Origin: Marsupella aquatica | Taxonomy: Eukaryota > Marchantiophyta | Assembly (NCBI GenBank): GCA_973895155.1 | Contig: OZ316896.1 | Span: forward strand, 15,748,001 to 15,812,000 | DNA: 64,000 nucleotides | Reading direction: 5' to 3' | Part shown: piece after piece, positions 22,990 to 33,851 of the stretch | Position numbering within the stretch: the first letter of the stretch is position 1 | How the letters are laid out: each line of letters opens with the position of its first letter | Translations under genes and position numbers: made by a program | The notes under the pieces: model-generated | The model's database searches: none | What the model saw: the letters and a program-made list of their open reading frames with translations, nothing else | What the model was told of the DNA's origin: nothing

Positions 22990-25900
22990 CTACGGTAGAT
23001 GGATGGCGTTGGGGCCCATTGTTGCAGCCCCATGCTGAGCTCTCTGAGCTTCATCTTTATAACATAGCTTGAGGCTCTTCTTTGCTAAGCGTGCCTCTCT
23101 CCTATTTTCTTTTATTGATGCCTGCAAGGGAGACCACAAGAAGTCAGAATTTGTTTCCATGCGCAGAAATGCTTTCTCACCTTCGTCACAACATCGGATC
23201 AAGCAAAGCCATCAAGTCCTTCTATCAAGGGCAAGGCAATCTTAACCGAGAGATGAATCGACATTGTCAAACGGTTAGCCAAGTGGCTCTTAAATCCAGT
23301 TATGAACACGCTCCCATAGGGGAGATGGGAACAGGAGAATTACCTTCCGAGCTTTCTTCTCTTCGGGTGTCTCACCAGCTCGAGGGCCTGCTACCTTTGC
23401 AGAAGAAATGCCTTCCTTACGAACAGGCTTCCCACCCTGCCTGTCTTCGTCTCCTCGCTTTGGGAGATAATCTACAGGCAAACGCTGCTTTCCACTTAAC
23501 CGAATGATTTCAGCTTTTTCTATGCCTTGCAAGTAAGGCCTGAGTTTCGATTTTCCAGGGGCACTAATTTTAGCTGGATGATTGTCCAGGTTCGAATACG
23601 TTGACACTACAGTTTCACAATCCCACTCGTCTCTATCCTCCTCACTTTCCAGTACCAGAGCCACGTCCTCGCCTTCGGAATCACGGTGCCCCAACTCTAA
23701 AGTCTTTTTCACAACAATATCCTCAACTCCTACATTTACAACCATATCGGTATTAGCTGTTTTTCCTCCAACGGTATCAGAGTTGCTCGATTCACGGGTG
23801 CCAGGAATTCTGTGAGACTCAGCTATGGTCTCATACTTTTCTGAGTAGATGTCCTTGTCGTCTAAGAATTCTGATAGAACACTGCTGAATTGAGAGATAT
23901 CGGCATGACCTCTTGCAAGAGGATCATCATCCTCCAGGTCCCCATCATCGAAGTCATCATACTCATTCAACGCCAACTGCACAGAAACAGAGCATACAAG
24001 TAGATTGAATACCATTCTTACATACGGAATCAGTGACAGTTTGAGTGTCCTGGACTCAAAGTCTTGCCAGTTCGTTGTACTCGGGGTCGTCCCAGAGAAA
24101 ACAAGGACTGCATATGTCCTCCTTCGATGATACAATAAGTGTGAAGAAATCTATGACACTTTAGAACCATTTCACCTGTGCGCCAACAAGCCTACAAAGA
24201 TGCGATTCGCTTCTAAGCAGGGGCACGCAACCAGGAGATGGTTGCTCTCCCTTACCGGTACCCTCTCTCCTTTGAATATTACTAGTCGGGTGTACGTCCA
24301 GATGAAAACTGAAGACAGGACGAAAACCTACGCGAAGGAAAGCAGACTACAAACTAGATCAACGGAAGAGAGAAGACAAGCAAAAAGGACCCAAAAGAAA
24401 CATACTAGAACATAGTAAGAAACATGCATTGCATGTACAACTTTCCAGACAACTGACGGCGGAAATGATTTTAGAGGATTCGACAAGCCACGAGGGTACA
24501 CGCGAACCGTCGGACATCCAAAATGGAAGTTGGAAACTGACCGTCTCAAATTGCTCATCTAACAGCCGAGTAGGTCGCTCTCTGTGGGGCCGTCCAGGTA
24601 AGTCCCCAAGTTCGTCATCCCCTTCGTCGTCATAAATCTCTTCGCCGTCATCAAATTCTTCAGGTCTCTGCTTTTGACTAGCACCGTCCTGACCACGTCC
24701 ACTGGATGTTGTGGCACAATCATTTGACCGAGATGCTTGTCCTTCCTCAGCAACACTCGCCACGATCACAAACTCATCTTCCAACTCATCGGCTGAGTCG
24801 AACTGTGAACCCTCACTATTTTCCAGGGCCGCAATGATATCAGCATCCAGCACACCATCCTTAGATAAAGGCTTTCTAACCGGCCGTGTACTTGAACTGA
24901 CCAGCTCAATGATTTCATTTGTTGCAGCCTCTTCAACTTCAGCCACAGGTTGGACATCAACCTTGGATGCATCATAAGCCTGGTGACATAAAGCAACAAC
25001 AGAAACAAATTGTCAACACCAAATTAAAACGGACTTCGAAGAGTAACACAACCTGGCGGCAACTAAATTTATTGATCCTTAACTGAAGCTACAAAAAAGC
25101 TTCCCCGCTTCCTTTCCACCATAGGCCCACCAGACAGTTGCAGAGATGAATTCAGAGAACGATAGTTTACCCTAGAGCTAAGTTTTTTTGACAACAGATC
25201 TTGAGCACAGCGGACAAAGATCAATTCCCCATCCACAAACTATTGGGCAATATACCTTTTTCTACGAGGCTCCCATGCGATTTCACAGCCCCAAACCCCA
25301 ACATTAAAAAGACAATCTTTCACTCAAGAACCAGACTTTTCCAAACGACTTCTCAACGAGGGGATGGAAGAGAGAATTGACCTCCCTGAAGCTTTCGAAA
25401 TTCAGAGCTGACAAGGAACCAGTAACAATGCATCCGACGCCCTAGACAGAAGCAACTGACTTAACGAATGCCACGAAAACTGAACAAAATGCGCACGGGA
25501 GACGATACAATTCAGTTCAATTTCATCAGCTGCGGGGAGAGGGCAAATCACAATCATCTGTTTTATACGGTAGTTCCGTTAAGACTCCACCCATATCTAT
25601 CATCCCCTCTCTATGGAAAACTTGGATGCGGACAAGGGCGGAGAAATGTTCAGCAAACAGGCCAAAAAATTTGCAATTCATCACATTCAAAAGATCAAAC
25701 AAAGGCCAAAAAATCTTTACGCCATACCGCATTTTGCAAGGGGATGTAAGAGAATACAGTAATTACCCGAATGTCAGCGCGGAGAGGGTCAGCGGCACGA
25801 GTGGAGGGCACGAACGCAGCACCGGCGCCCGTCGAAGCGATGCTCCGCATGTGCTGGTTATAATCGTATCCATCGTCGGGAAAACCGAGCTCAACGAGCT

Positions 25901-26339
25901 CTCGTCTCAAATTCTCCGCAAGCCCGCTACCCCGCGATCCTGCCCTCTTTCCAGCTGCCGCCTTAGAATCCTTCTTTTGTTGCGGGGCTTGCACCACTCT
26001 CTCTTTCTCCTCGTCCTCACTCTCATCTGCGTCTTCGAAGCGCAACCCATCTCCATCGCCATGCACGCCTTCCTTATCCTCCACCACCTCTTCTACTTCC
26101 TCGTCATCCTCGTCGTCGTAATAATCCTCCTCATGGTCCGAATCCTCATCATCTCCATCGCCGGGTTGCGAGCGAGGATCATCCTCGGTAAATCCCGGGA
26201 CGAAGCTGTTGCCTCCGTCGATTCGAGTAAATTGTCGAATGGGGACCGCAGCAGCGGCATCATCCTCCGCAGCAGTGTCGCGGAACACGAGAGTAAAGGT
26301 CGCCGATTTCTTCTTGTCTATGAATTTCTTCTTTCCCAT
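22990..26339 (-). CDS. LTV1: LTV1 homologue, 40S ribosomal subunit assembly factor
   Basis: LTV1 binds pre-40S particles and is needed for late assembly or export of the small ribosomal subunit. Four exons on the minus strand are all joined in phase 0 with GT-AG borders: 26339-25767, 24979-24542, 23976-23344 and 23121-22990. Together they give 591 residues, longer than yeast or human LTV1 (about 465-475). Family signatures are the start MGKKKFIDKKKSATF, FVPGF, the block ELGFPDDGYDYNQHM (exon 1 end), AYDASKVDV (exon 2 start), LALNEYDDF, WDCETVVSTYSNLDNHPAKI, KQRLPVDYLPKRG, and the basic tail ENRREARLAKKSLK...RAQ. Exons 1-3 have long acidic tracts typical of the family. The start follows conservation of the MGKKKF opening. 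The gene looks intact. Confidence 0.93.
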
Positions 26340-28435
26340 TGCAGCGGAGTTGAATCACGCAAACGGTATCGATCGAAAAACACAGGGCAAAGAAATTTCT
26401 TCGCTCTGATGATTTTGCGGGAGACGTTCTTCAAAACCCTCGAGCCCAGAATTGAATTCCCGAACTCTGAGTGCTTTATTAGGGTTTCTCTGGCATTCCT
26501 TAATATGGCAAGGTTGCATTGGCCCTCAAAGAGATCTGCCCAGTAACCTCCAAGGCAAGATCCCTTTAAACCACCAGTACCAATGACACGATAAAGAGTA
26601 TCATTTCCTAAATTTGTGGAGCAATATGGAAAGGGAGAGGAGAAAAATGAGAGTAAAATGAAAAAATGGAGAAGTCTTGGACACTTCCCCTTTTATAGGA
26701 GTAGTGGCAGTTTAACCTCCAAGGCAATATTTGAGTCATTTGATAGTGAAAAATAACTCAATTAGCTGCTTTTTTAATAGTAGGGCAGGGTTGCATTGAC
26801 CATCAAAGAGATAGACCCTTTAGCCTCCAAGGCAAGATTTGAATCATTTGATACTTAATTGGGTTTTTGGTCTTTGGGATCATGTCTCCCAGTTGAGCGC
26901 CTCTTGCTTTTTGGTAGTTTGATATACTAGCTCCCATTACCTGTTTCTTTGAACATCAATAAAGATGAGTACCAAAAAGTGCTTGAGACAAAATAGATGT
27001 GATAAAGCAATAAGAATAGTGGATCAAAAGAGAAAGGAAACCCCACTTGAGAGTATTTTTCGTCAAAAGGCAAAACTTGATGGCAAAATGGTTCAAGTGC
27101 CAGAAAACCCTGAATTTTATTCAAATGGTGTAAACCCTAAGTGTTATATGGCTTGTCGACATGACATACAACAAATGGAGGTTTGGAGTAGTGCTTCATG
27201 CCCAATTCATGATACGAGAAGTCAGCGGGCAGCGACAATGCAGAGCCGGGGACAACATTTTGTGAGTGCTGCAAGGTGGGTTTGCTCTTCTATTCTTGGC
27301 TGTCAGTCACTTATTCACCCCATCTCTTAGTGCACTTTCTTTTGTCTTCGTCTTTGGAATCCCTGCTGCGACACTGTCGTAGTAAGCGGAAGAGGTGATC
27401 AGGTCCCGGGTTTATCTTTTCCTGAGGTTGTGTATGAGCCGGGATCTGTATTCTGGGACACAGTAGTGTATGGGAGATTTCGGTCATGGTACGTAGTGGA
27501 ATAAGATGGATTTGCTAACTGGGAGCTTGGATGAGCTTGGATTTACAGAGTTAGGCCTTTGAAAACATATTTAGCTTCTTCATCATTTCTTCCCCTAGTG
27601 TCACTGTGCACAAAATAATCCACGGAGAAATCGCTGTCTTCTATGAGGAAGTGAGGATTGGTGACAATATGGGATACTTTAGGAACGTTTGTGAACGTTC
27701 GCTGGTGTAGCGATCACCCGGGAAGATGTGTTTTATAGCTAGAGTTTCCGATTCTCCACTACGTTGCTGACCCTTTCCTCGGCATGCTTCATCTTGCAGA
27801 AGATCTGCTCTTCAACAAGTGAACAAGTGAGTATGGGGTTCCCTTCTAGCGTACTAATAAGGCGGTAATCGTAGTAGGCGTGACTATCGAATAATTTCAG
27901 GGCTCTGAAGAGTCACCCGGGGCAGAGAAGAATGTTTTTGAACATCGTGAGATAGTGTTTCAAGCAAGATCCTTCGGCTCTGCCATGGGTGACAGCGAGC
28001 ACATGTGTATGTAGACGAATTCCCGATTCGTTCAACAGTGCGATGGGAAGTGGCAGGTTACTCCAGTATCTATGTGCACTACGAACCCTCCTGTCCGAAT
28101 AGTTCACTGCTGAATTGGCCCTGGATAGATTGGATTATTCAATTCCCCAGTTCCAAAGATTCCGTCCACTGCCGGTAGATTTTATCCATCGAGCAGCAGA
28201 CAGTAGAGTCGCTAGCAGACATAATTGTATTGTACTAACTAGGAAGCATGTGAAGAAGTAGTGTTCACGACCTCATACTCTCGAATTACAGCATTTGAGG
28301 TGAACTGTAACTCTCCGTCCATTTGTACTATGTTTGAGATCGTAGCAGTTGACCCCGAGCGTTTGTCCTTAACGCAATTAGCAGACAGATGCTCTTTTGT
28401 TGGTCTGATTGGGAGTTGAGATTGCAGAATGCAGC
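26340..28435. other. Gene-free interval between LTV1 and the chaperonin remnant
   Basis: Includes the LTV1 promoter side. A phrase CCTCCAAGGCAAGAT occurs near 26550 and 26830, with a related CCTCCAAGGCAATATT near 26716, so a repeat family is present. The open frame 26965-27330 (MSTKKCLRQNRCDKAIR...) has no recognisable domain. I cannot support a gene here. Confidence 0.35.
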
Positions 28436-29710
28436 AGGTCGAAACTGGTGCGAAATTATGGATCGAAGGATACCAGGTTTGGAGTCGAGGCGATTCGAGG
28501 GCTCTTACACTCCAAAGTGATGAGGAATTACCGGATGCTGAGAAGGATACCACGGGCCCAAAGCTATAGAAGACAGCTGCTTAACGTAAACATTGTCCGC
28601 CCCTCATAAAATTATGTCTAGGTGTGTCGTAGGTGCGCGACATCCTTGTACTAGTCACTCATTGCTGTGTGAATCTGTAACTCTTTTCCAAGGTCGAAAT
28701 ATGGTTACAGAGCAAAGTTTTGGTTATCGTAAAGTTGGTAGGGATGGTGTGACGGTGGCAGAGGCCTTTGCAAACTTGCCTACGGATCCTGGTCCTCCTA
28801 TTTAACCCTCACTGAAATTCCCGTCGTTCTTTCTTCTGTTAAGTATAGATAAATGCGATGTTGGAGGACGGAAAGAATCTTTACAACGAACTAGAAGTAG
28901 TGGAAGGCACGAAGCTTGACCAAGGTTATATAGCTCCTTATTTTATTTCAGTTGTTAAGTTCCCAAAAGTTGAAAGTTTGAAGGACTTGGAGCATGACAG
29001 CTTTTGATTTTGGCTTGCTACAGTGTGTTAGCAACACATGTCAAATGATTTGGACAGATGCCTGCGTACATCGTAGCACAAAATGCTGGAGTGGAAGGAG
29101 CAGTTGTGGTGGGCAAGCTTCTGGAGCGGCAGAGCCTAGAGATTGGCAAGATGTGTGTGGCATTTCTATGTCTTACTACAAATGATTTCTTCATGTTCTG
29201 TTATGATTGGAGATGCAGCAGTTGAAAATAACGAGCCGTTGCAGCACTGGCATTGTTGAATTAATTAAGCAATTACAGTCTGATGAATTTAGTTTTGCCC
29301 CTTTCAAGCGGCGTGGTTGGTGTAAAATCTAGAAGGATTCTGCTTTCACTAAAATTGTTTGTAATTGAAATACAAATTCTGGTGTACCTTGAGTTGTGCA
29401 GCATCCAAAAATTTGGGAAAAGGCTCTAATACAAACATGCGGAAGTCCTAGTAGAGAAGGGAAAACCTTTAGAAGAGAGCTCAACTCTGTCCTAGTTAGG
29501 TGGATTTGCTTTAGTGAGAATGTAATTTTGGGGGAGTTATCCCTACCTTGGTTTGATGTGGATGAGTCAACTCTTCTTGATGCCTAACGTTGGATTTGTT
29601 CTCGTATTTGGTTTTTACACTCTCAGGTGTAGATGTGGATATGGCCAACGCTGGCATCATTGATCCAGTGATCACCGAGTTGCCAAACAATGATTCCCCT
29701 GCATTTCCAT
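28436..29710 (+). pseudogene. Mitochondrial-type chaperonin-60 (HSP60) pseudogene
   Basis: Five fragments, in correct order, match plant mitochondrial CPN60. 28442-28492: KLVRNYGSKDTRFGVEA. About 28496-28569, after a frameshift: RALTLQSDEELPDAEKDTTG, ending in a stop. 28692-28805: GRNMVTEQSFGYRKVGRDGV. 28858-29007: [20 protein letters not shown]. 29058-29154: MPAYIVAQNAGVEGAVVVGK. 29626-29700: GVDVDMANAGIIDPV. Fragments near 29058 and 29626 still begin just after an AG acceptor, and intron-like gaps separate the pieces. This is therefore a decayed genomic duplicate, not a retrocopy. Large parts (apical domain, much of the ATP site) are missing. The intact protein folds imported mitochondrial proteins. 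Confidence 0.8.
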
Positions 29711-30041
29711 ACGGCCAGGACTGCAAAGTGTACTGGAGTGTGAACGAGCATATAGATTATTTAGCTACCTGGATATGCCTCTCACAATTATTTCCGTATA
29801 TTCTGAGACCATTGCATTCTTGACAGATCGCCGTTACTCTCAATTGAAACCGAGTTACATCGCTTTTGCACGTTTTCCGTACGAAATATAGCAGCAGATC
29901 ACGGGAGACAAGAAAATATATCTTTGGACGGAGGTAGGGTCCAAGCCCAAGAACCAGGGACTTACCGGTCTGCTTTCCTGTTGTTAGCGTTTGATTGTAG
30001 AAATATGATCTTGACTGCAGAAACAAATCAAAAACAATTCA

Positions 30042-33000
30042 TTGCACCTAGTGGAGTCGCTTGCATTTTGTGCTGGTCGATCTGATCGTGGGTTGTGGTG
30101 CTCACAGAGGAAGCCCAGAACACCTGGCTTTAATCATAAGATGACAAGGAAAGCACTTTGGGTGGATGGCTGCTCCACTCCAGCATGGACGAAGGCAAGG
30201 CTCAAATTGATTACTCAAGGCAGATTGGAATCTCGTGCATATGGAATTTTGGGCCCCGTCATCCGGCAGATGTCTGGCGTGGCAAAAATTTACAGCCCGT
30301 GCCTACAGCGGGTGCAGCACGAGCTCGACACATTTCGTGATCAGTGGAGGCTTCAGAAGAAGGTTGTCGAGCTGTATGGGAGGGAAGTTCAATCAGCACA
30401 GCCTGAATACAACGGGGAAGCTGAAGCCCGCGCTGGTTTTCAAAGTGTAACGGGGCATGACAACCATGTAGCACAGCTGGAGGCACCATCCCCTCAAACT
30501 CGTCCAGGAGCTGCCAAGTGGAGGGAAGCTGCAAAGGTGATCGAGCAGAAGCGGAACCAGTGGAGGCTTCAGAAGAATGCTGCCGTGTATGGGAGGGAAG
30601 CTCAATCAGCACAGCCTGAATACAACGGGGAAGCTGAAGCCCGCGCTGGTTTTCAAAGTATAACGGGGCATGACAACCATATTGCACAGCTGGAGGCACC
30701 ATCCCCTCAAACTCGCCCAGGAGCTGCCAAGTGGAGGGAAGCTGCAAAGATGATCGAGCATAAGCGGAACCCTTCACCTAAAATCGTTGGTGGGATTGAA
30801 TCACGTCAAGAGAACACTGACAGCTTGAAAGTGCAACTCGAACGAACAGGTGACATAAAATCGAAATTAACCAGATGTATAACAGCGGATGGTGTACAAG
30901 ATATTAGAGAGCCGGAACCTCTATCCAGGGAGGAAGAGGAGCAATCTTCAGCTATCTGTGAACAAGCGGTGACTGAGAATTTAGGAAGGCAACACCTGAT
31001 AACCGAGGAGCTGCTCAGGAAAGAAAATTGGAGGGAGGCAGGGCTCGATTTGATTGGCCAAAGCGGATTGCGATCTCTTTCCAATTGTGGCAGCAGAGAT
31101 TGGTCTCGAAACAATGCACAACGGAATGGCAGTAGTGACATGCATAGCGCGGGGACCACGAGTCAAGCAGTTACTGTGTTGCAAAATCGTCTACAACGAG
31201 GCATTACTACGAACTCGTACACATATGTGAAAGTTCTGCAGATGTGCTCGAAACACAAAGACCTTTTAGCCGCGAAGCAGGTGCAACACCACATCGTCCA
31301 GAGTGGAATGGATAAGAATGAATATGTGGCGGTAACCCTCCTGAATGTGTATATCAAATGTGGGGCATTGTTGGATGCCCGCCGAGTTTTTGATCAACTT
31401 GACAAGAAAAGTGTTATTACTTGGAACAACATGATTGCAGGATATGCTAAGAATGATCATGCTGAATCTGCACTAAAGCTTTTCAATCAAATGCGCCAAG
31501 AAGGCGTACAGCCTAATGAGAACACATATCTGAGCATCCTGAAGGCATGTGCCTACCCGTCAGCTCTAAAATGGGGAAAGGAAGTTCATGTGTATATTCG
31601 ACAGACTGGCTTTGAATCAGATGTGCGTGTAGGGACTGCCCTCCTACTGATGTATGCAAAGAGTGGCAGTATCGATGACGCCCGACTAGTTTTTGACAGA
31701 ATGGAGAAACGTGATGGAGTGACATGGAATGCGATGCTTAGAGCATACGCAGAAACTGGTCATGGTGTGGAAGCATATCGACTATTCCTCCAAATGAGAC
31801 GGGAAGGATTCGAACCAGATGCAATCACTTATCTGAGCATCCTGAATGCATCTGCAAGTGAGGGTGCTTTGGAGTGGGTGAAGGAGATTCATGGCCACGC
31901 TAGCAAAGCCGGACTGGAGTCGGATTTGCGTGTGGGCAATGCACTCGTTCACATGTATGCAAAGAGTGGCAGTATAGATAATGCTCGACTGGTTTTTGAC
32001 AGAATGGAGAAACGCGATGTAATCACATGGAATGTAATGATAGGAGGACTTGCACAAGATGGATGTGGGCATGAAGCATATCGATTGTTTCTCCAAATGA
32101 GAAGGGAAGGCTTTGAACCAGATGCATTCACTTATGTGAGTATTCTGAGTGCATCTGCTAGTGCGGGGGCTTTGCAGTGGGTGAAGGAGGTTCATGGCCA
32201 CGCTAGCAAAGCCGGACTTGAGTCGAAGTTGCGTGTGGGCAGTGCACTCGTTCACATGTATACCAAGAGTGGCAGTATAGATGATGCCCGACTGGTTTTC
32301 GACAAAATGGAGAAACGTGACGTTGTAACATGGAATACCATGATTGGGGGACTTGCACAACATGGATGTGGGTATGAAGCATATCGATTGTTTCTCCAAA
32401 TGAGACTGGAAGGCTTCGAACCAGATGCAATCACTTATCTGAGCATCCTGAATGCATCTGCAAGTGCGCGAGCTTTGGAGTGGGTGAAGGAGGTTCATGG
32501 CCACGCTAGCAAAGCCGGACTGGAGTCGGATTTGCGTGTGGGCAATGCACTGGTTCACATGTATGCGAAGACTGGGAGTATAGATGATGCCCGCCTGGTG
32601 TTCGACAGAATGGAGAAACGCGATGTAGTCACATGGAATGTAATGATAGGAGGACTTGCACAAGATGGATGTGGGCATGAAGCATATCGGTTGTTTCTCC
32701 AAATGAGACGGGAAGGCTTTGAACCAGATGCATTCACTTATGTGAGTATTCTGAATGCATCTGCAAGTGCGGGGGCTTTGGAGTGGGTGAAGGAGGTTCA
32801 TGGCCACGCTAGCAAAGCCGGACTGGAGTCGGATTTGCGTGTGGGCAATGCACTCGTGCACATGTATGCCAAGAGTGGCAGTATAGATGACGCCCAACAA
32901 GTTTTTGACAAACTCGGGAAACGCGATGTAATCACATGGAACGTAATGATCGGTGGACTTGCACAACACGGACTTGGGCATAAAGCCCTGGAACTTTTCC

Positions 33001-33851
33001 GGCAAATGAATGCAGACCATGTGAAGCCCACCGAGACGTCATTCATAGCTGTGTTGTCAGCGTGTTCTCATGGAGGCCTTGTTGATGATGGCCGTAGAAT
33101 CTTTTCAGCTATGACGAAAGATTATGGTATCGAGCGTACTGTTGTTCACTATAACCTCATGGTGGATATTCTTGGGCGGGCGGGACACTTGGAGGAAGCA
33201 AAGCAGTTCATCAGTAAGATGCCGATCGAACCAGATGATGTGACTTGGACAGCCTTGCTTGGGGCTTGTAGAACTTACGGTAACGTGGAGCTGGGTGAAC
33301 GGGCCGCTAACGAGCTTTTCAAGTTGGCACCCGGTAAGGCCTCTACATATGTGCTGCTCTCCAATATCTATGCAGCAGCTGGGAAGTGGGAGAAGGTGTC
33401 ATCTGTGCGCACTATGATGCAAGAGAGAGGTGTTCGGAAGGAACCAGGACGTTGCTGGATTGATGTTGATAACAAGATCCATGAATTTGTTGTGGGGGAT
33501 ACATCTCACCCAGAAGCGGAGGCGATCTATTCTGAGCTGAGTAAATTGAGTGAAAAACTGAAGGCTGAAGGCTACATTCCGGATACCAAGCTTGTGGTGC
33601 ATGATATTAATGAGGAGGATAAAGAGCTAGCTCTTTGCTCGCATAGTGAGAAGTTGGCTATTGTTTACGGACTCATGCACCTACCTTTGGGAGAACCAAT
33701 TCGTGTAAATAAGAACCTTCGGGTGTGTTCAGATTGCCACTCAGCAACCAAGTATATCTCTAGGGTGACAGGACGCGAGATTATTGCGAGGGATGCAAAT
33801 CGGTTCCACCATTTCAAAGATGGAATGTGTTCTTGTGGTGATTACTGGTGA
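30042..33851 (+). CDS. PLS-class pentatricopeptide repeat protein with DYW deaminase domain
   Basis: Intronless, 1269 residues. Such proteins bind organelle transcripts through their PPR array and edit C to U with the DYW domain. The N-terminus (about 1-380) is basic, compatible with organelle targeting, and carries a 72-residue tandem duplication (about 101-172 and 173-243). From about residue 385, six P-L-S triplets of 101 residues follow, recognisable by (V/I)TWN..(I/L).(G/A) and VH.YAK.GSIDDAR. E-type motifs come next (LLGACRTYGNVELGERAA, TYVLLSNIYAAAGKW), then a PG box (KEPGRCWIDVD) and DYW. The deaminase signature HSEKLAIVYGL, the CSDCHSATKYIS zinc motif and the terminal CSCGDYW are intact. 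No stop or frameshift is seen. Start codon chosen as the first ATG; the next in frame is at 30141. Target site and organelle unknown. Confidence 0.95.
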   Translation: MHLVESLAFCAGRSDRGLWCSQRKPRTPGFNHKMTRKALWVDGCSTPAWTKARLKLITQGRLESRAYGILGPVIRQMSGVAKIYSPCLQRVQHELDTFRDQWRLQKKVVELYGREVQSAQPEYNGEAEARAGFQSVTGHDNHVAQLEAPSPQTRPGAAKWREAAKVIEQKRNQWRLQKNAAVYGREAQSAQPEYNGEAEARAGFQSITGHDNHIAQLEAPSPQTRPGAAKWREAAKMIEHKRNPSPKIVGGIESRQENTDSLKVQLERTGDIKSKLTRCITADGVQDIREPEPLSREEEEQSSAICEQAVTENLGRQHLITEELLRKENWREAGLDLIGQSGLRSLSNCGSRDWSRNNAQRNGSSDMHSAGTTSQAVTVLQNRLQRGITTNSYTYVKVLQMCSKHKDLLAAKQVQHHIVQSGMDKNEYVAVTLLNVYIKCGALLDARRVFDQLDKKSVITWNNMIAGYAKNDHAESALKLFNQMRQEGVQPNENTYLSILKACAYPSALKWGKEVHVYIRQTGFESDVRVGTALLLMYAKSGSIDDARLVFDRMEKRDGVTWNAMLRAYAETGHGVEAYRLFLQMRREGFEPDAITYLSILNASASEGALEWVKEIHGHASKAGLESDLRVGNALVHMYAKSGSIDNARLVFDRMEKRDVITWNVMIGGLAQDGCGHEAYRLFLQMRREGFEPDAFTYVSILSASASAGALQWVKEVHGHASKAGLESKLRVGSALVHMYTKSGSIDDARLVFDKMEKRDVVTWNTMIGGLAQHGCGYEAYRLFLQMRLEGFEPDAITYLSILNASASARALEWVKEVHGHASKAGLESDLRVGNALVHMYAKTGSIDDARLVFDRMEKRDVVTWNVMIGGLAQDGCGHEAYRLFLQMRREGFEPDAFTYVSILNASASAGALEWVKEVHGHASKAGLESDLRVGNALVHMYAKSGSIDDAQQVFDKLGKRDVITWNVMIGGLAQHGLGHKALELFRQMNADHVKPTETSFIAVLSACSHGGLVDDGRRIFSAMTKDYGIERTVVHYNLMVDILGRAGHLEEAKQFISKMPIEPDDVTWTALLGACRTYGNVELGERAANELFKLAPGKASTYVLLSNIYAAAGKWEKVSSVRTMMQERGVRKEPGRCWIDVDNKIHEFVVGDTSHPEAEAIYSELSKLSEKLKAEGYIPDTKLVVHDINEEDKELALCSHSEKLAIVYGLMHLPLGEPIRVNKNLRVCSDCHSATKYISRVTGREIIARDANRFHHFKDGMCSCGDYW
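30342..30770 (+). repeat. 216-bp tandem duplication inside the PPR gene's 5' part
   Basis: Two near-identical units start at about 30342 and 30558 (CAGTGGAGGCTTCAGAAGAA). The unit encodes 71-72 residues including YGRE(V/A)QSAQPEYNGEAEAR and QLEAPSPQTRPGAAKWREAA. It keeps the reading frame. The repeated segment is not PPR-like and has no function I recognise. Confidence 0.9.
31590..32990 (+). repeat. 303-bp tandem array of PPR triplets
   Basis: The phrase CACGCTAGCAAAGCCGGACT recurs at 303-bp spacing (about 31897, 32200, 32503, 32806), with near-identical nucleotide sequence between units. 303 bp equals one P-L-S triplet of 101 residues. Identity at the DNA level, including silent positions, points to recent expansion or gene conversion inside the gene. 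Confidence 0.9.

Noticed and set aside
25626-26546. 306-residue plus-strand open frame rich in Leu/Ile
   Set aside because: Antisense of LTV1 exon 1; its apparent hydrophobic segments are the reverse reading of the acidic Asp/Glu codons.
26965-27330. 121-residue open frame (MSTKKCLRQNRCDK...)
   Set aside because: Considered as a small Cys-containing protein gene, but no family, no codon or context support and nearby repeat sequence.
31782-33020. 412-residue open frame on the minus strand
   Set aside because: It lies wholly inside the PPR gene on the opposite strand. It stays open only because the 303-bp repeats copy the same stop-free antisense stretch.
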